The notes under the pieces are model-generated. The model was given only the letters and a program-made list of their open reading frames with translations, did no database searches and was not told where the DNA came from. Of a stretch of DNA of 64,000 nucleotides, positions 50,466-62,161 are shown piece after piece. Numbering within the stretch: the first letter of the stretch is position 1; every line of letters starts with the position of its first letter. Source of the DNA: Argyresthia goedartella (taxonomy: Eukaryota; Arthropoda; Insecta; Lepidoptera; Argyresthiidae); NCBI GenBank assembly GCA_949825045.1, contig OX463816.1:13883579-13947578 (forward strand), in the 5' to 3' direction. A program made the translations under genes and the position numbers.

Positions 50466-52740
50466 ACTCTCGCCTCGGACATCATCATGGGGTGTATGCA
50501 AGATCGCCCCCTAGTGTGGGTGGCTGGGGATAACCCACGAGGACCTAAAAACTGAGCGAGGTATAACCAGTTATCACGGCGGCACCCTGGGTGACATGGT
50601 TAGCTATGTGAGGTGCGGCCAGGGGGTAGCATTGTCAACACTTTGCTAGCTATCTTGGTTAAGATCTCCCGGTGCTACCGAGGGTTGGAGGTGCCCTTGG
50701 TAGACTAAACACACCTACCTGAGTTAGTCCTGCGAAGTTGAGCGCCGTGCGCGAAGATGAAGGAGCGCTAGGGGCTTGATTCGAACGGGGTTGGGTCAGT
50801 TACCTTCGGGAGACAACACGCCCTCTTTGGTCAAGATTTCATACAAAATGGTGGCCTTGCAGCTAGTTACTACACGGTAACCGACACGCGCACTGTTCGA
50901 AAGGGACCAGAAAAGTGCCACAGGCGAGGGTTGATGGATTCCTCCGGGAGGACACTGGGTCTCGGCCATGTTAAGGGAGCAAAGGCGTGAAAGCAACTGG
51001 GAGGGACAGGATCGTAACCTCCAGCCGTACTGCCTGCAGCGCCTGATGTCGCGCACGTAACCCAATACGCTGCACAGCCCTGGTGCTAATGTTTGGCATC
51101 CCCAAAGATGTTCCATGGAGGGTGAGGAACTCAGAGGATGAAGATGAACACAATGGATTATGACAATACACGATCCAAAACCCAAACCACACAGGAACTG
51201 AAGAGGAAATCCGACGGGCTCACACAAGGTGCTGGGTCTGCGCAAGCTGAACCTTACATACTTAAACAAAGAGCTGCGTCTGTGCAAACCGAAGCACTCT
51301 CTAAAATCAACACCAACAAGCGGGGGGCAGAAGCGGCGAAAGCTAAAGCGGGGAAACTAGCTGAGCAAAACTTGCCGTGCCGTCCATTCTGCAAACAAAC
51401 CTCCACCAAAGCGAAACCGCAACGGCTCAGACGAGGAAGTGGTTGTAGGTTACCGATACAGTCTTGGCACTGATCCAGGAGCCGTGCGTCAGTAGAGGCA
51501 ATATATCAAATCAGCCGGCCAAAAAAAAATTGTGAATTTCGCACGCGAATTTCGGCGGCGGGCTACTCAATATAAAAGTTTGTTGCTGGCCAAGTACTCA
51601 TGCCAGTAAAAAACTAAATGCATTATTGGAAAGCTGCGGCGGCCATGTTGGTACTTTCGGGACATTGGACGCTTAACCGGTGCGGACTCCATAATCTCGG
51701 AGTTAAGTTGTTTGAGGATACGAGTGACCGAGTACCTCTAGGAATAGAAAGAAAAACAGAAACTTGTCAGAGGTTGCACATGTATATTCATACATGTGCA
51801 ACCTCTGACAAGTTTCTGTTCCAGAGACGTTGTGCGACACAAAACTCCAAACTTCCAAAGATGCTTGTCGCCTCTGTCAATATGCCAAAGGCGGATGCTC
51901 TGCCTCCACACGACAAAACGAGGTTGGTGATGCATTGTGAAAAAACCAGGCTGCAGTTGATCACAGCCAAGGACTCAAACGCACACCACACTCTCTTGGG
52001 GATTAAAAATAACAACGACTTAAGAAAGCTTCTCGTTGAATATCTAGTGACAACCAACCTTAACATTGTTAATATAGGTTCAGAACCAGCTTTCTTTACC
52101 AGACGGAGTCATTGATGTAACACTTGCAACCGAAGAAGCGCTGAGAATCAACTCAAACTGGCCTGCAAAAGCATAGTGCTCAGATCGCAGATGTATTCGA
52201 TAGGTACTACATTCATGTAAACACAGCCGATGCAACCCCATAGCGAAACCCGCGCTGATCTGACCGATCAACTCTTAAAATGGGTGCCAAGACTACAGAA
52301 CACCAGGTAAGCAACCTAACTGAGGCCATAACGCCCAGCTACCACCATACATACCCCCTAGCAACTCCAGTAGCAAGGGCCAACGCTGGTGCTGACTGTG
52401 TGGGGACCTGAGCTGGAGAGGCTTAGAAACAAGGTAAGGTACCTTTTAAACAGAGCAATGAACACTACTACAGATGATGAATGGGACAACTACAAACCAG
52501 CTAAGTCCCAGAATAAAAATCATTTAAAGGATCGAAAGCTGCGCGCAGGCGAACAGGGTAAGAAAGGTTCTCAGTCAGCAATCCAATCAAACCCTTGGAT
52601 CGTGCGCAAAATGGATAACCCACTCCAGAAGAAGCAGAATGTGAATTTAATTGACCTGAGACGATGTCCAGTTGTTTTCGAATCTGCTTCGGTGATAACA
52701 GGTGAAAGTCTAACCGACCGTGATAGATATCAGTGATAGT
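50466..52740 (+). pseudogene. LINE fossil: 5' region, ORF1 remnant and endonuclease (R1/Jockey type)
   Basis: GC-richer than its surroundings. The stretch 50466-50790 looks like a LINE 5' UTR, and 50790-51480 like a decayed ORF1. From 51618 the C-terminal half of an APE endonuclease is readable: DSNAHHTLLGIKNNND (equivalent to D-NAHH-WG), LLVEYLVTTNLNIVNIGSEP and, in another frame, VIDVTLATEE. After it, 52389-52450 reads WGPELERLRNKVRYLLNRA, the linker before reverse transcriptase. The reverse transcriptase is absent: the sequence stops at 52740 against an unrelated retroelement. Many stops and frame changes. Confidence 0.8.
51755..51820. repeat. Perfect 31-bp palindrome inside the LINE endonuclease
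   Basis: 51755-51785 and 51790-51820 are exact complements around ATTC (arm core CTTGTCAGAGGTTGCACATG). A LINE coding region has no reason to hold such a structure, so it probably arose by a template switch. Confidence 0.97.
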
Positions 52741-52744
52741 GTTG

Positions 52745-53430
52745 ATCAGAGTTTCCTGAATTTGATATGATGATGTCAGCTGATATTGCAGACGCCACTA
52801 TGTAGAATGCTTGTGAGGCATTTCTGTTGTTCTCATTTATCATGTTGATTTCGTCCGATATATTACAGAGGTGATCGTTGATGATGGTAAGCTGTTTATT
52901 CATGATGTTTTCATTTCGCTTGAGAATATTGTTCTCCGCTTCCGTAATTGACGTTAGGTCCTTGAATAAATAATTTTCTCTTTTCCCAATTGTTTCGATG
53001 GCCTGCTCATACCGTCTGCAAAACTGTTGTCTAGTATACCCAAAAGGCTATTGGCTGCATATCCAATACCATTTATTAATCCTCTCCTTTTGCAAGATAT
53101 ATTTGTATCCTGACTTGCCATTAAGCTGTTGTTGGCTAAGTTCATGTTCTAACTGAGATGCGATTGTCTCGAAGATTGGTTGAGATTTACAAAGGACACT
53201 GATATGGTGAACATAAGATTTTATACCTGCCATTCTCTGCCAGTATGTTGTCAGGTTGTAGTATACGATAATTTTCCATTGGTCCTTTATGATTCCAAGC
53301 TCAGCAATTTTATCGAAATACAATGTGTTGCTATTTTTCAGAGTGGTGATATGTAAGTTATTCGCTTCTTGGGCTGTGGAACTTAAACATGTCTTAAAGA
53401 GGAATAGAGATATCACGTGAAAGTGTGGAT
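52745..53430 (-). pseudogene. Retroelement envelope fossil (baculovirus F / gypsy Env type)
   Basis: Membrane fusion protein remnant of an insect LTR retroelement. On the minus strand it has a hydrophobic start at about 53416, a GII-DQWKIIVYYNLTTYW-like segment shared by gypsy-type Env and baculovirus F proteins, and a furin-type cleavage site followed by a fusion peptide-like RRGLINGIG at about 53085. Downstream is heptad-rich sequence to about 52750. At least two frameshifts (near 53100 and 53020) break it. The transmembrane end and the 3' LTR are missing. It directly follows the gag fossil with no pol between them. Confidence 0.78.
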
Positions 53431-53479
53431 GTCTTTTTGTGCAAATTATTTCGGCGTCTTGTCAACAGGTATATCTGGC

Positions 53480-55265
53480 TGGACCATGCTTACATTTGAG
53501 TCACGGCATCATGTAGTAGGCTATTGTGAAATCGATCGCAAGTTTTGCAGCGCTTAGTGGATTTGCAATTATTCATTTCGTGAACATAATATTAATTTAT
53601 GCAGATATTGTGTTTCGCAATTGTTTTTAGTTGAACGTCAGGTGACATAGATTAAAACTTCCTGCACTGGAATAACACATGTTTGGAATTACATACTGCA
53701 CAATTGAATATAGTTGAATTGCTATGATAAGATCTTGGTTTTGTAGAAGTCCACGATGACCTCTGATTATCCTTGTTTTTTTCTGATTGTAATGGGGTTT
53801 CGATGTAAATTGTTTGCTTGCATCTCCTGCCTTATTCAATGGCTCTAAGGCAGTGAATTTTGCCTGAAAGATGAAGTAACTTACCCAAATCTCGGTGTCT
53901 CGCGAGGAGTTTTCGAGACTCCATGTACTTGTATGTAACATTATCAAGCTTTCCAGATATTTCGGGTTTTGTGAAAATTGGATTGCTATTTTGAACTTTA
54001 CCACTTTAAGATACGGTTCAAATCCTATGAAACAAAATTATTCGTTTTATCAAATGCCAATAACAAGTGGGCCAGTAGTAGTAGTAGATCTACAAGAGGT
54101 GGATCCCATGCTGAAGTATCTATCCCAAGGTTGTGGATAGCATGGAACCATTCCATGTTGGTGTCATGTAATTTCTTCATATCGGAAGAATATTGCTTTT
54201 GTATGATGGGCTGATTAAAAAAACAGTTAATTTGTTTAGTATAGAAAACTTTTTTATCGTCGTGGCGGTAAGTTAAAATCTCTCATTCTGTGTCATTGTT
54301 GTCAGATTGTCAGATGATACATTGAGATGCTGGATGAGACGCTCAGCTTCTCCTTGCAGTTGCTCTTTTAAATGTTGCATCTTTTGTGCCTTTGTTAAGA
54401 TAGAATTGTTGTAAATAGTTACCACGAAGAGATCATAAAGTGCAGCCATTGAGTATAATTGCCGGTGAATGACGGTATTATCATTTTGGGGGTTGCCTGT
54501 TGCTGATGAGCCATAGCACCAACTTTTTTGATTAGGTATCTCTGGACAGATTTGAAGTCCATTTCGTGAAGAGATTAATGCCATCTCGTAGGTAAAGTCC
54601 GAACCTTGCAGTATGTTGTCAATTGGCAATTTTTCTTCAATTTCAGACACACTTATTCCGTCCGTAAGTCACGAAAATGCGAAATTAAAGGTTGTCGGAA
54701 TTTCTGCTTTTGTGCTATTATTTTGTCTAGTAGGGTTGTATCGTATTTTCTTGGAAAGAAATATAGTTTAAAATCTTCTGTGAACTCATTCCACAAGTTC
54801 CAGCTGCTACTGTTGGTCCTGCTCTACCGGAGGAGCCTTGGTAGCGCTTTCAAGAGTTGATCTGGTTCTATATCGTTTCTCCTCCGGTCCTTTCTAGGAA
54901 TTCAACGGGGAATTCATTGTATGTATCGAAGCTTAGGTTCCATGAAGCTGTTCGTTTGAAAATATCCTTTTTCTCGTTTTGGTTTCCTATGTTTGTTTCT
55001 TTAAGTTTTGTTTGCGGAATTTCGCTGTCGGCGTCGTCGAATTCGTCCTCGGCTTCGTCTGTCGACTTACCACCGGTATCTTGTTTTAGTGTCTATACTT
55101 AGTTCCGCCTCAGCTGTTTCACCGTGAGTCCTTCGGTTGGTTGGTCTCGGCTTTCCAACACTTCCGTGAGTTCCACCTTGTTCTTCTTGTATACCCAGGA
55201 GGTCATTCGTTACGGGGCGCCTTGTCCCAATGCAATTATTGTCTCCAGGTATCTTCAGTCGCACC
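53480..55265 (-). pseudogene. BEL/Pao-type gag fossil
   Basis: On the minus strand, an acidic N-terminal part (about 55110-54870: DEAEDEFDDADSEIP) is followed by the capsid-like block at 54650-54273 with ILTKAQKMQHLKEQLQGEAE, which resembles the DUF1759 region of BEL/Pao Gag. Near 53690-53480 are cysteine/histidine knuckles (CNSKHVLFQCRKF; CKTCDRFHNSLLH), also typical of BEL/Pao. Stops and frameshifts interrupt every part. Protease, reverse transcriptase and integrase, expected next, are absent and the env fossil follows instead. Confidence 0.75.
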
Positions 55266-55383
55266 TTTTGTATTTGTTATTTTTTATCTATTCATTATCA
55301 TTTACTTATTTATATTTACTTGCTTTTGTTCCTATTGTCACCATTGCTTTGTTTGAGGGTTCAATATTTGCAATATTTTCATT

Positions 55384-55600
55384 GTTCACTTCACTTCGCT
55401 TTCTATGATTTTGCAGTTTTGTTGTTTGTTTATTTATGTCTACTGTTCACTTCACTTCGCTTTCTATTATTTTGCACTTTTATTGTTTGTTTATTTGTGC
55501 ATACTGTTCACTTTGCTTCACTTTATTTTAATTTATTATAGTTTATTGTTCACTTCACCTCACTTTCTACAATTTTGCACTTTTGTTCGTTGTTTATTTT
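55384..55600 (-). repeat. 61-bp tandem repeat in the retroelement leader
   Basis: Three to four units of about 61 bp beginning GTTCACTTCACTTCGCTTTC, the third with an insertion. It lies in the AT-rich leader between primer-binding site and gag. Confidence 0.88.
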
Positions 55601-55772
55601 ACCTACGGTTATACGCTTTGATTTTGATATTATTTTGTTATGCGGTTTTTTTTTTTTTTCTTTACGATTTTATTTATTTTACGGTTCTGTCGTTTTACGG
55701 TTTACACAATTTTCGCGAATTTATTTATTTTTCGCGCCTATCCCTAAACATCCCATTGAGAAATGAGTTTTT

Positions 55773-55785
55773 CGATTGGGCGCCA
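55773..55785 (-). other. Primer-binding site of the gag-env element
   Basis: In the element's sense TGGCGCCCAATCG stands one base after the LTR end GTCACA. The TGGCGCC start is common among insect LTR elements. Confidence 0.75.
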
Positions 55786-56447
55786 GTGTGACGGGGCACC
55801 CTTTGGGCTAGCTCAGCCTGGTTGCCCGGTCCACGTAGACCTTTGCTTCTGCAATGAGCCTAGCTTTCTCAATGTGAGGATCTGACTAGCTATTCTGTCT
55901 AGGGGTCGTTTAGGGTAAAACACAGATAACAATTCATGAGACGCTTTTATTTCATTTAACATATCTACTACTTTCTAGATTATTGACTGTAAATAGGTAT
56001 AGCAACGCCACGCATACACAACAGCCATAGGCTTTGACGGACGGCGCCCCTATGGCGATGGGCCTTCCCCTCGTGATATTACGGCGCGTAGTTGTTTATT
56101 TACCTACACCAACCCCTATCATCTAGAATCTTTATTTCAAGAGACTTCATGGGTCAGGGGGCAACCATGAGACCGACGGCGCGAAACAATTACTTTTCAG
56201 ACCCTAGTGGTCTGTAATTTACTTTATCGGGGTTGCACTACCTATCTACGGGACCTCGTCGGTCAGGGGGTAACCATGAGACCGACGATGCAAATCAATT
56301 TCCCTACGAAACTTAGGGGTCCGTATTTACAGTTGAACTACTCCTACCGGGGAGGTTGAAGTTCTAAGGAGTTCCGTCGGTCAGGGGGTAACCATGAGAC
56401 CGACGTCACGGGAACGGGAGAGGGAGGTATCTACAGTATTCCGTCAG

Positions 56448-59268
56448 TAAAGTAAAGTAAAGTATCGTTTATTCATGTACATGGGTAAATAAAATAGATC
56501 TTATATACAGAGTTTCAGTGCATTCCATGTGCTGCCCATCTGGGCGTATGAATATTCCTGCAAGCATGCAATAATTATGTCAAATCAAATTATAAAATTG
56601 TTGTGATTAAATGTCAAATTAAATTAGATTAAATTGTTTTATCCTCTAAAAAGTCAATAATTCTGTAGTAACATTTATCAATTAGTAACTTAAATAAACT
56701 ACTTTTGAATAAATTTAAATGCATGTCCTTAATATCATTTGGCACCTTATTATATATCATTGGAGCCATAAATAAAACACCTTTTCTCATCAATGCGGTC
56801 CTGCATCGTGGTAAAAGCAGCCTGTGGCGATGTTGCGTGCGAAGACCTTTGTCTCGTATTGTGGAGATTGCAACAAAATATTTCGGATTTGTCTTTACAA
56901 AGACTGCTATCTCAAAAATATAAAGCGAGGGCAAAGTAAGTAGGTTGAGTTTCTTAAAAAATGGTCTACAACTATCAATTGTTTTAAGTTTACACATTGA
57001 TCTAATGCAGCGTTTCTGCGCCTTAAAAATAATTTCCTTGTCCGTAGAGTTTCCCCAAAAAATCAACCCAAAGCGCAGCGTGGATGCGACAAATCCATGA
57101 TAGGCTATGCGACAGTTTTCCTCGCTCAGGATTTTTGATAGTTTGGACAATAAATAGGCATATTTACAAAGTTTTTCACTCACTATCTTTGTATGTTCTT
57201 TCCAGTTTAGTTTACTGTCTATAGTGAGACCTAAAAATTTTGTGGATTTTCCACTTCGTCAATTTTGGTTCCGTTGTACTGAATGTTTAAATTTCCCAAT
57301 TTCGATACTTTTTGATAAAAATTCATTAAGTATGTCTTTTCTAAATTAACAATTAAATTATTACTGTCCATCCAGATTATTATTTCTTTTAAAGCGTCAT
57401 TAATGTTAGTTTCGTTATCGTCCAATTCATTGCATTTTATTATTAAAGTACTATCATCAGCGAATAATGTCATAGGATGTGATACATTTCTCGGGAGGTC
57501 ATTTATGTAAATTATAAAGAGGAGCGGTCCAAGAACGCTACCTTGAGGCACGCCATATTTCACTGGTCTTGCCTTTGACAAATATTTTGATTCTCGCTTA
57601 CTTTTAATGCATATTTTAGATATTTCTGTTGATTGTGTCCTATTACTCAAATATGACTCAATTAGATTTAGTACGTTTCCTCTTATACCATAGGCTTGTA
57701 GTTTCCTAATGAGTAATTGATGATCTACATAGTCAAAAGCCTTTGTCATGTCTATATAGAGGGCGACGATTGGCTTTCCTTTATCTACACTTGTAGTTAC
57801 ATGCTGTAAGAATTCGTATACCGCCATGTTGATGGATTTTCCTTTGCGAAAGCCTTTTTGTTCCTCAGTTAGTATATTATATTTTTCAAGGTAAGTTAGA
57901 ATCGTGTGGTATAGATACTTTTCAAAAATTTTTGAGATAATAGTTACTAGGGCTACTGGTCGATAATATTTCATTAGCTTTTTGTCCTGTTTTTTAAAAA
58001 GTGGCTTTATAATTATTGGCTTAAGTCTTTCTGGGTATTTACCGTACTCAATACACGCGTTCACTATGTGACTAAGTGGGTGAGCTATGATATCACTAAC
58101 ATATTTTAATACCTTAGTATGAATACCATCGTATCCAACACTGTTCTTATTTTTTAGTGATCCTATAATTTTCGTTATGCTGTCTGGAGTTGCAGGTTTT
58201 ATGAATATAGACTGACTTTGACTGTTAATTTTTATACGGGTAGCCCGATCTAAATTTGGATTTGTTGGTTTGATTTGATCAATAAAAAAGTTATTGAAAG
58301 CTTCTGCAATTTCTAGAGGGTCAGTTATTTCATTGTCATCTACATTTACTTTTGAGATGGGCTCATTTGGAAGCAATTGTTTAGAATTATTAATAATATT
58401 CCAAGCACTTTTGGATTTATTAGTTGAATGTTTAATTAAGTGATTGTTTTGTGCCTTTTGTGTCAACTTTATGATCCGCTTAAGCCGCTTAGAGTAATTA
58501 TTAAATATGTTTTTATTGTGTGATGATGGATTTGAACGCCACTGCCACAGAAGTTGTCTTTGCCGCCTGCTGCACAGCTTAATTCCTTTGGACATCCATT
58601 TAAGTTTTTTCCTAATATTTATTTTTAAGTCTATATAAGGAAAACACAAGTTGTATATAAGAAGAAAGGATTCCAAAAAGCTATCATAGGATTTGTCTGG
58701 ATCATTAGATTGATATGTTTCTGAGAAAGACAAACATTTTATATGGTCCCTAAATTTTCCTAAGTTTTCTTTGCTGAAGTCTCTCTTTTTAGTTCTCCAA
58801 AAATCTATTGTGCATGTTTTCTTGACGGGACATTGTAACAATTGCGCAGTGTGATCAGAAAGGCCAAAATCAAGTACCTCACTTTTGCATCCTCGCCTTA
58901 CATTATGGGCAAAGTTGTCTAAACATGTACCACTCTCAGGTCTTGTCGGTTCAGACAGTGCTAAAGCAAGATTGTAGCCTAGTAAAAATTCTTTGAATTC
59001 TCGGGTATAACAATTATTTTCCAATACATTTATGTTAAAATCTCCACACACAATAACACGCCTATTTTTTTGAATACATATCTTATTAAGTAGTGCTGTC
59101 ATTTTCTCGTAAAATAATTCTAGGTATACAGCTTTTTGTTTACTTTTAGGGATTCTATACACGCATGCTACTATAACTTCGTAGTCAGTAAGCTCTACAG
59201 CACAGCATTCTACTAAACCTGTCAAAGATAATTTTGATATATCAGGTAGATTCCTATACTTTATGCCA
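56448..59268 (-). mobile_element. 5'-truncated LINE with TTTAC tail
   Basis: The minus-strand insertion ends, in its own sense, in repeated TTTAC units (TAAAGTAAAGTAAAG at 56448-56462 on the plus strand). It is flanked by GTCAG at 56443-56447 and 59269-59273, a 5-bp target duplication. It starts inside the endonuclease, so ORF1 and the first part of ORF2 were never copied. It lies within the LTR of the gag-env element and is therefore younger. Confidence 0.85.
56629..59225 (-). pseudogene. LINE ORF2: partial endonuclease and reverse transcriptase
   Basis: The first block, 59225-57231, has 664 open codons: the rear half of the endonuclease (VCGDFNINVLENN; LSDHTAQLL), then reverse transcriptase with YRPVALVTIISKIFEKYL, ALYIDMTKAFDYVDH, GVPQGSVLGPLLFIIYINDL and LFADDSTLI, so the catalytic residues are all retained. 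A single small frameshift near 57235 moves into a second block, 57183-56629, with FWGNSTDKEIIFKAQKRCIR and LLLPRCRTALMRKGV. The protein lacks the first endonuclease residues including the catalytic Glu. CR1/Jockey group. Confidence 0.9.
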
Positions 59269-59559
59269 GTCAGGGGGTAACCATGGGACCGACGTCACAG
59301 GAATAGCCAGTCGGCCAGGGGGTAACCATGAGACTGACTCGCCTAGGAGAGCAGTTGACCGAGGCCCGAGCGTCAGCCAAATGCCGACTAATTTATTTAT
59401 TTTTTTGTTGGAGGGGAAAAAAATGGAATTCCCGTGCCCAGGAGTCAGATCTCTCTGCTATGTCCGGGTCCCCACATATTGAGCGGGCATCAGCTCGTGT
59501 GGTATACGGACTAAAAACAACCCCTTTGTGTTTACAGTTATCTGACTAAGACTTTACTG

Positions 59560-61500
59560 TGAGCCATGGCTGCCGACTTCACTGTTTTTTCAGTTTGGTT
59601 TTCTCCTCGCACCTCTTCCAAGGTGCGGGGTTGTGGTACCGGGGTAATGGCCCCCTTCCGCGGAGTCTTCCGCTGGCCGTGACTATGGCCAGGGCATTGG
59701 GTGGCTGAGGTGTTCTTCAGGTGGGGGTTGTGGCCTCAACCCAGGCAACCAGGTCTCGGGGTAGGTGGCGCCGCGGTGAGGCGTACCACGGCGGTCATGT
59801 GGGCGTGCGTGATACGGCGCCAGGTGTCGCACGAGCGGGTGTTGAGAGCCATCCGCCCATGCGAAAATATTCATCGCCAGCCTCTGGACGAACTTATCCA
59901 GTGGCTCCAATCCTAGGTCCCTCGCGATCGTTGCATTCCTCACGTAGCGAGGCGCGCCAACGATGGTACGCAAGGGGAGGTTTTCTTGGGCCCGAAGTCT
60001 CTTCTTGTTGGACTCCGAGCAGAGGGCGTACCATGCCGGCAAGGCATACGTGAGGCGGGACCTGATGTACGTTTTATAGATCCCGAGCTTCGACCGCAGG
60101 AGGAGGCCAGAGTCCAGGAGTGGACGAAAGTTCGCCCGTGCAGCCCGGACCTGGTTTACGACGTTGTCGCCGTGGCTCTTCATCGTGAGCCTGCGGTCTA
60201 CGGTGACCCCTAGATATTTCACTTGGTGCAGCCACCCAATGTCCTTCCCTTGGAGTTGGAGTGGTGGTGGCAGGTTGTTCTGGCCGGTGATCATCGCCTG
60301 CGTCTTGCCGACGTTGACGGAGAGCCTCCATTTGGCCAGCCATTCAGGCAGGGTGTCCAGCGTGCATTGCATTTTGACGGCGGCGTGGGATGCTTTGTAG
60401 GACGACGCATAGTATGCAGCGTCGTCAGCGAAGAGGGCCAGCTGGACACCAGGGCCAACTGGGATGTCATCCGTGTATCGGGAGTAGCAGGCGGGTGAAA
60501 GACAGGATCTTTTTGGGACGCCGGCTTCGAAGGGGCGGAATTCTGATACGGCGTCTTCCACCACCACTCTGTAGTGGCGACTTCGTAGAAATGAGGCCAC
60601 GACGCGGGTGATTCGCCGTGGAGCTGGGGACTTCGACAGCTTGTACAGAAACCCCTCGTGCCATACTCTGTCGAACGCCTTTTCCATGACCAGGAGTACT
60701 GCGACGGTGTATTCTTCCTTGTTCCGACAGGCCGTCATGTCGTTCAGTACCCTGGTGAGCTGGAGCGTCATCGAATGCTCTGACCTGAAGCCAAACTGTT
60801 AGGGGCGAGCTTGGATGTGCGGCAGCAGTCTTCCTAGCAGCAGCTTTGCCTGCATTTTTTGCATTCCTGCACCTTTGACATGGTGCTCAGGAGGGTGATG
60901 GGCCGATAACTCTCGGGCTTCTTGATGTTCTTGCCCGGCTTGGGGAGCATTATGACCAGGCCTTCTTTCCATGTAGTAGGGAAGTGCCCCGTGCGCATGA
61001 TGCCGTTAAACAGGCGCGTCATGGCCGCAACAGTCGGTGGCGGCAAGTTGCACAGCGCCATGTTAGTGATGCGGTCTGCGCCCGGGGCTTTCCTGAGCTT
61101 GGTGCGCCTGATCGTTCGCAGGACTTGGCCGGGCGAGAAGAAGATGGGGTCCACTTCAGGAACTATCGGTGTCGTGAAGTTGTGTCGCAGGTGTTCCTCC
61201 ACTGCTGCTACGTGCTCGGCGTCGTCGGTGGGGTTCGGCTTGAACTGCCTCTCCAGGCATTCGGCGAAAATTTCAGCTCAGTCGTTTGCTCTGAATCTCG
61301 GGAAGCCGTCGCTGCCCAGCAGCGGTCAAACAGGAGCCGGAGTGGCTGACAGCTGCCGGCATAAGCGATGCACGGAGGGGACTTGATCGCTTAAGGACTC
61401 AATGTGGCGGTCCTATGACTCTTCGGCGTGGTCGGCAAGACATCTTTTGGTGGTGGCCGTCATGGCGTTGAGGCGGGACTTCAGAGTTGGGCACCAGGAC
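59560..61500 (-). pseudogene. GC-rich jockey-like LINE ORF2 fossil
   Basis: On the minus strand, the pre-RT linker is readable from about 61490 with stops (RLNAMTATTKRCLADHAEES; FAECLERQFKPNPTDDAEH). Then come RKAPGADRITNMAL and YRPITLLSTMSK (61202-60834), a frame break, and one open frame 60771-59683 with MEKAFDRVWHEGFLYKL, the GVPKRSCLSP motif and LFADDAAYYASS. Two catalytic positions are lost: motif A reads LLVMEKAFD where Asp precedes MEKAFD in active relatives, and PQG has become PKR. The C-terminus has the long jockey-type tail. GC content is far above the rest of the window. Confidence 0.87.
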
Positions 61501-62160
61501 TACACTACACTTATAAAGCTACATCGCGGAGGGGTTAGGCGATCGACGGGATGCTGCGGGCACCTTGAGCGGTGTCGCTGCGGCGGACGGAACGGGGTGC
61601 ACGGCGTCCGGGTTTCAGCGGGGTCGGCCGCGGGGCGGATGGCTGCGGCGATAGTGGAGGCGGCGACGGCCTGCTGTGAGGCGGTGGGCGGCACGGCAGC
61701 TGTGTAGGCGAGGGTGGACGGCAGGGCTGCCGCGAGGTGAGGTACGGTGCGGTTTGTCGTTGCCGTAGCTTGTGGCGATCACGCGTGTATCACAAAGAAA
61801 ATTAATATTTCAGTTGTTGAAACGAATTATAATAGTCATTTAGATACAGATCGAAGTATTGACGGCTTCCCTAACCTAATAAATGCTCTAACATTATTTT
61901 TCAGAGAAGACTGTTGCGGGCTGCTTACTGTGAGTTTCATGACTACTATATTATAGCTACTATATATAGTAAAGCTGATGCCTAAAAATATTGGTTGTTC
62001 GATTCACATGCATGTGGTCCTACGGGTACTATAGCACCAAAACGTGGTGCAGCCTGTTGCATGAAATTTCAGAATATAGATAAATTACATGGCACACTGC
62101 GACAAAATCTACTTACATCGACGAAGAACGTGCGAAGATTCCTTTCTTAATATTTTCTAA
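61501..62160. other. GC-rich stretch, then unassigned DNA
   Basis: The part 61501-61740 is very GC-rich; its minus strand encodes Ala/Pro/Arg-rich peptide and may be an ORF1 remnant of the neighbouring LINE. From 61790 the sequence turns AT-rich. No gene is recognised; it may include the 5' part of the Helitron. Confidence 0.4.
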
Positions 62161-62161
62161 C

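Larger units (their letters stand above)
55787..59536 (-). repeat. 5' LTR of the gag-env element, split by a LINE
   Basis: The plus-strand start TGTGACGGGGC is fixed by the primer-binding site. The far end is proposed at TTTACA (59531-59536), giving an LTR of about 930 bp once the LINE at 56448-59268 is removed. It contains five copies of a GTCAGGGGGTAACCATGAGA unit at 56151, 56257, 56374, 59266 and 59308; most can fold GTCGGTC with GACCGAC. The far boundary is uncertain because the 3' LTR is missing from the window. Confidence 0.55.

Noticed and set aside
55124..55791. Three overlapping plus-strand ORFs rich in Phe/Leu (membrane-protein-like)
   Set aside because: They arise from the T-rich 61-bp tandem repeats in the leader of a minus-strand retroelement.
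60164..61386. Several plus-strand ORFs of 70-154 codons
   Set aside because: Shadows of the GC-rich LINE fossil on the minus strand.
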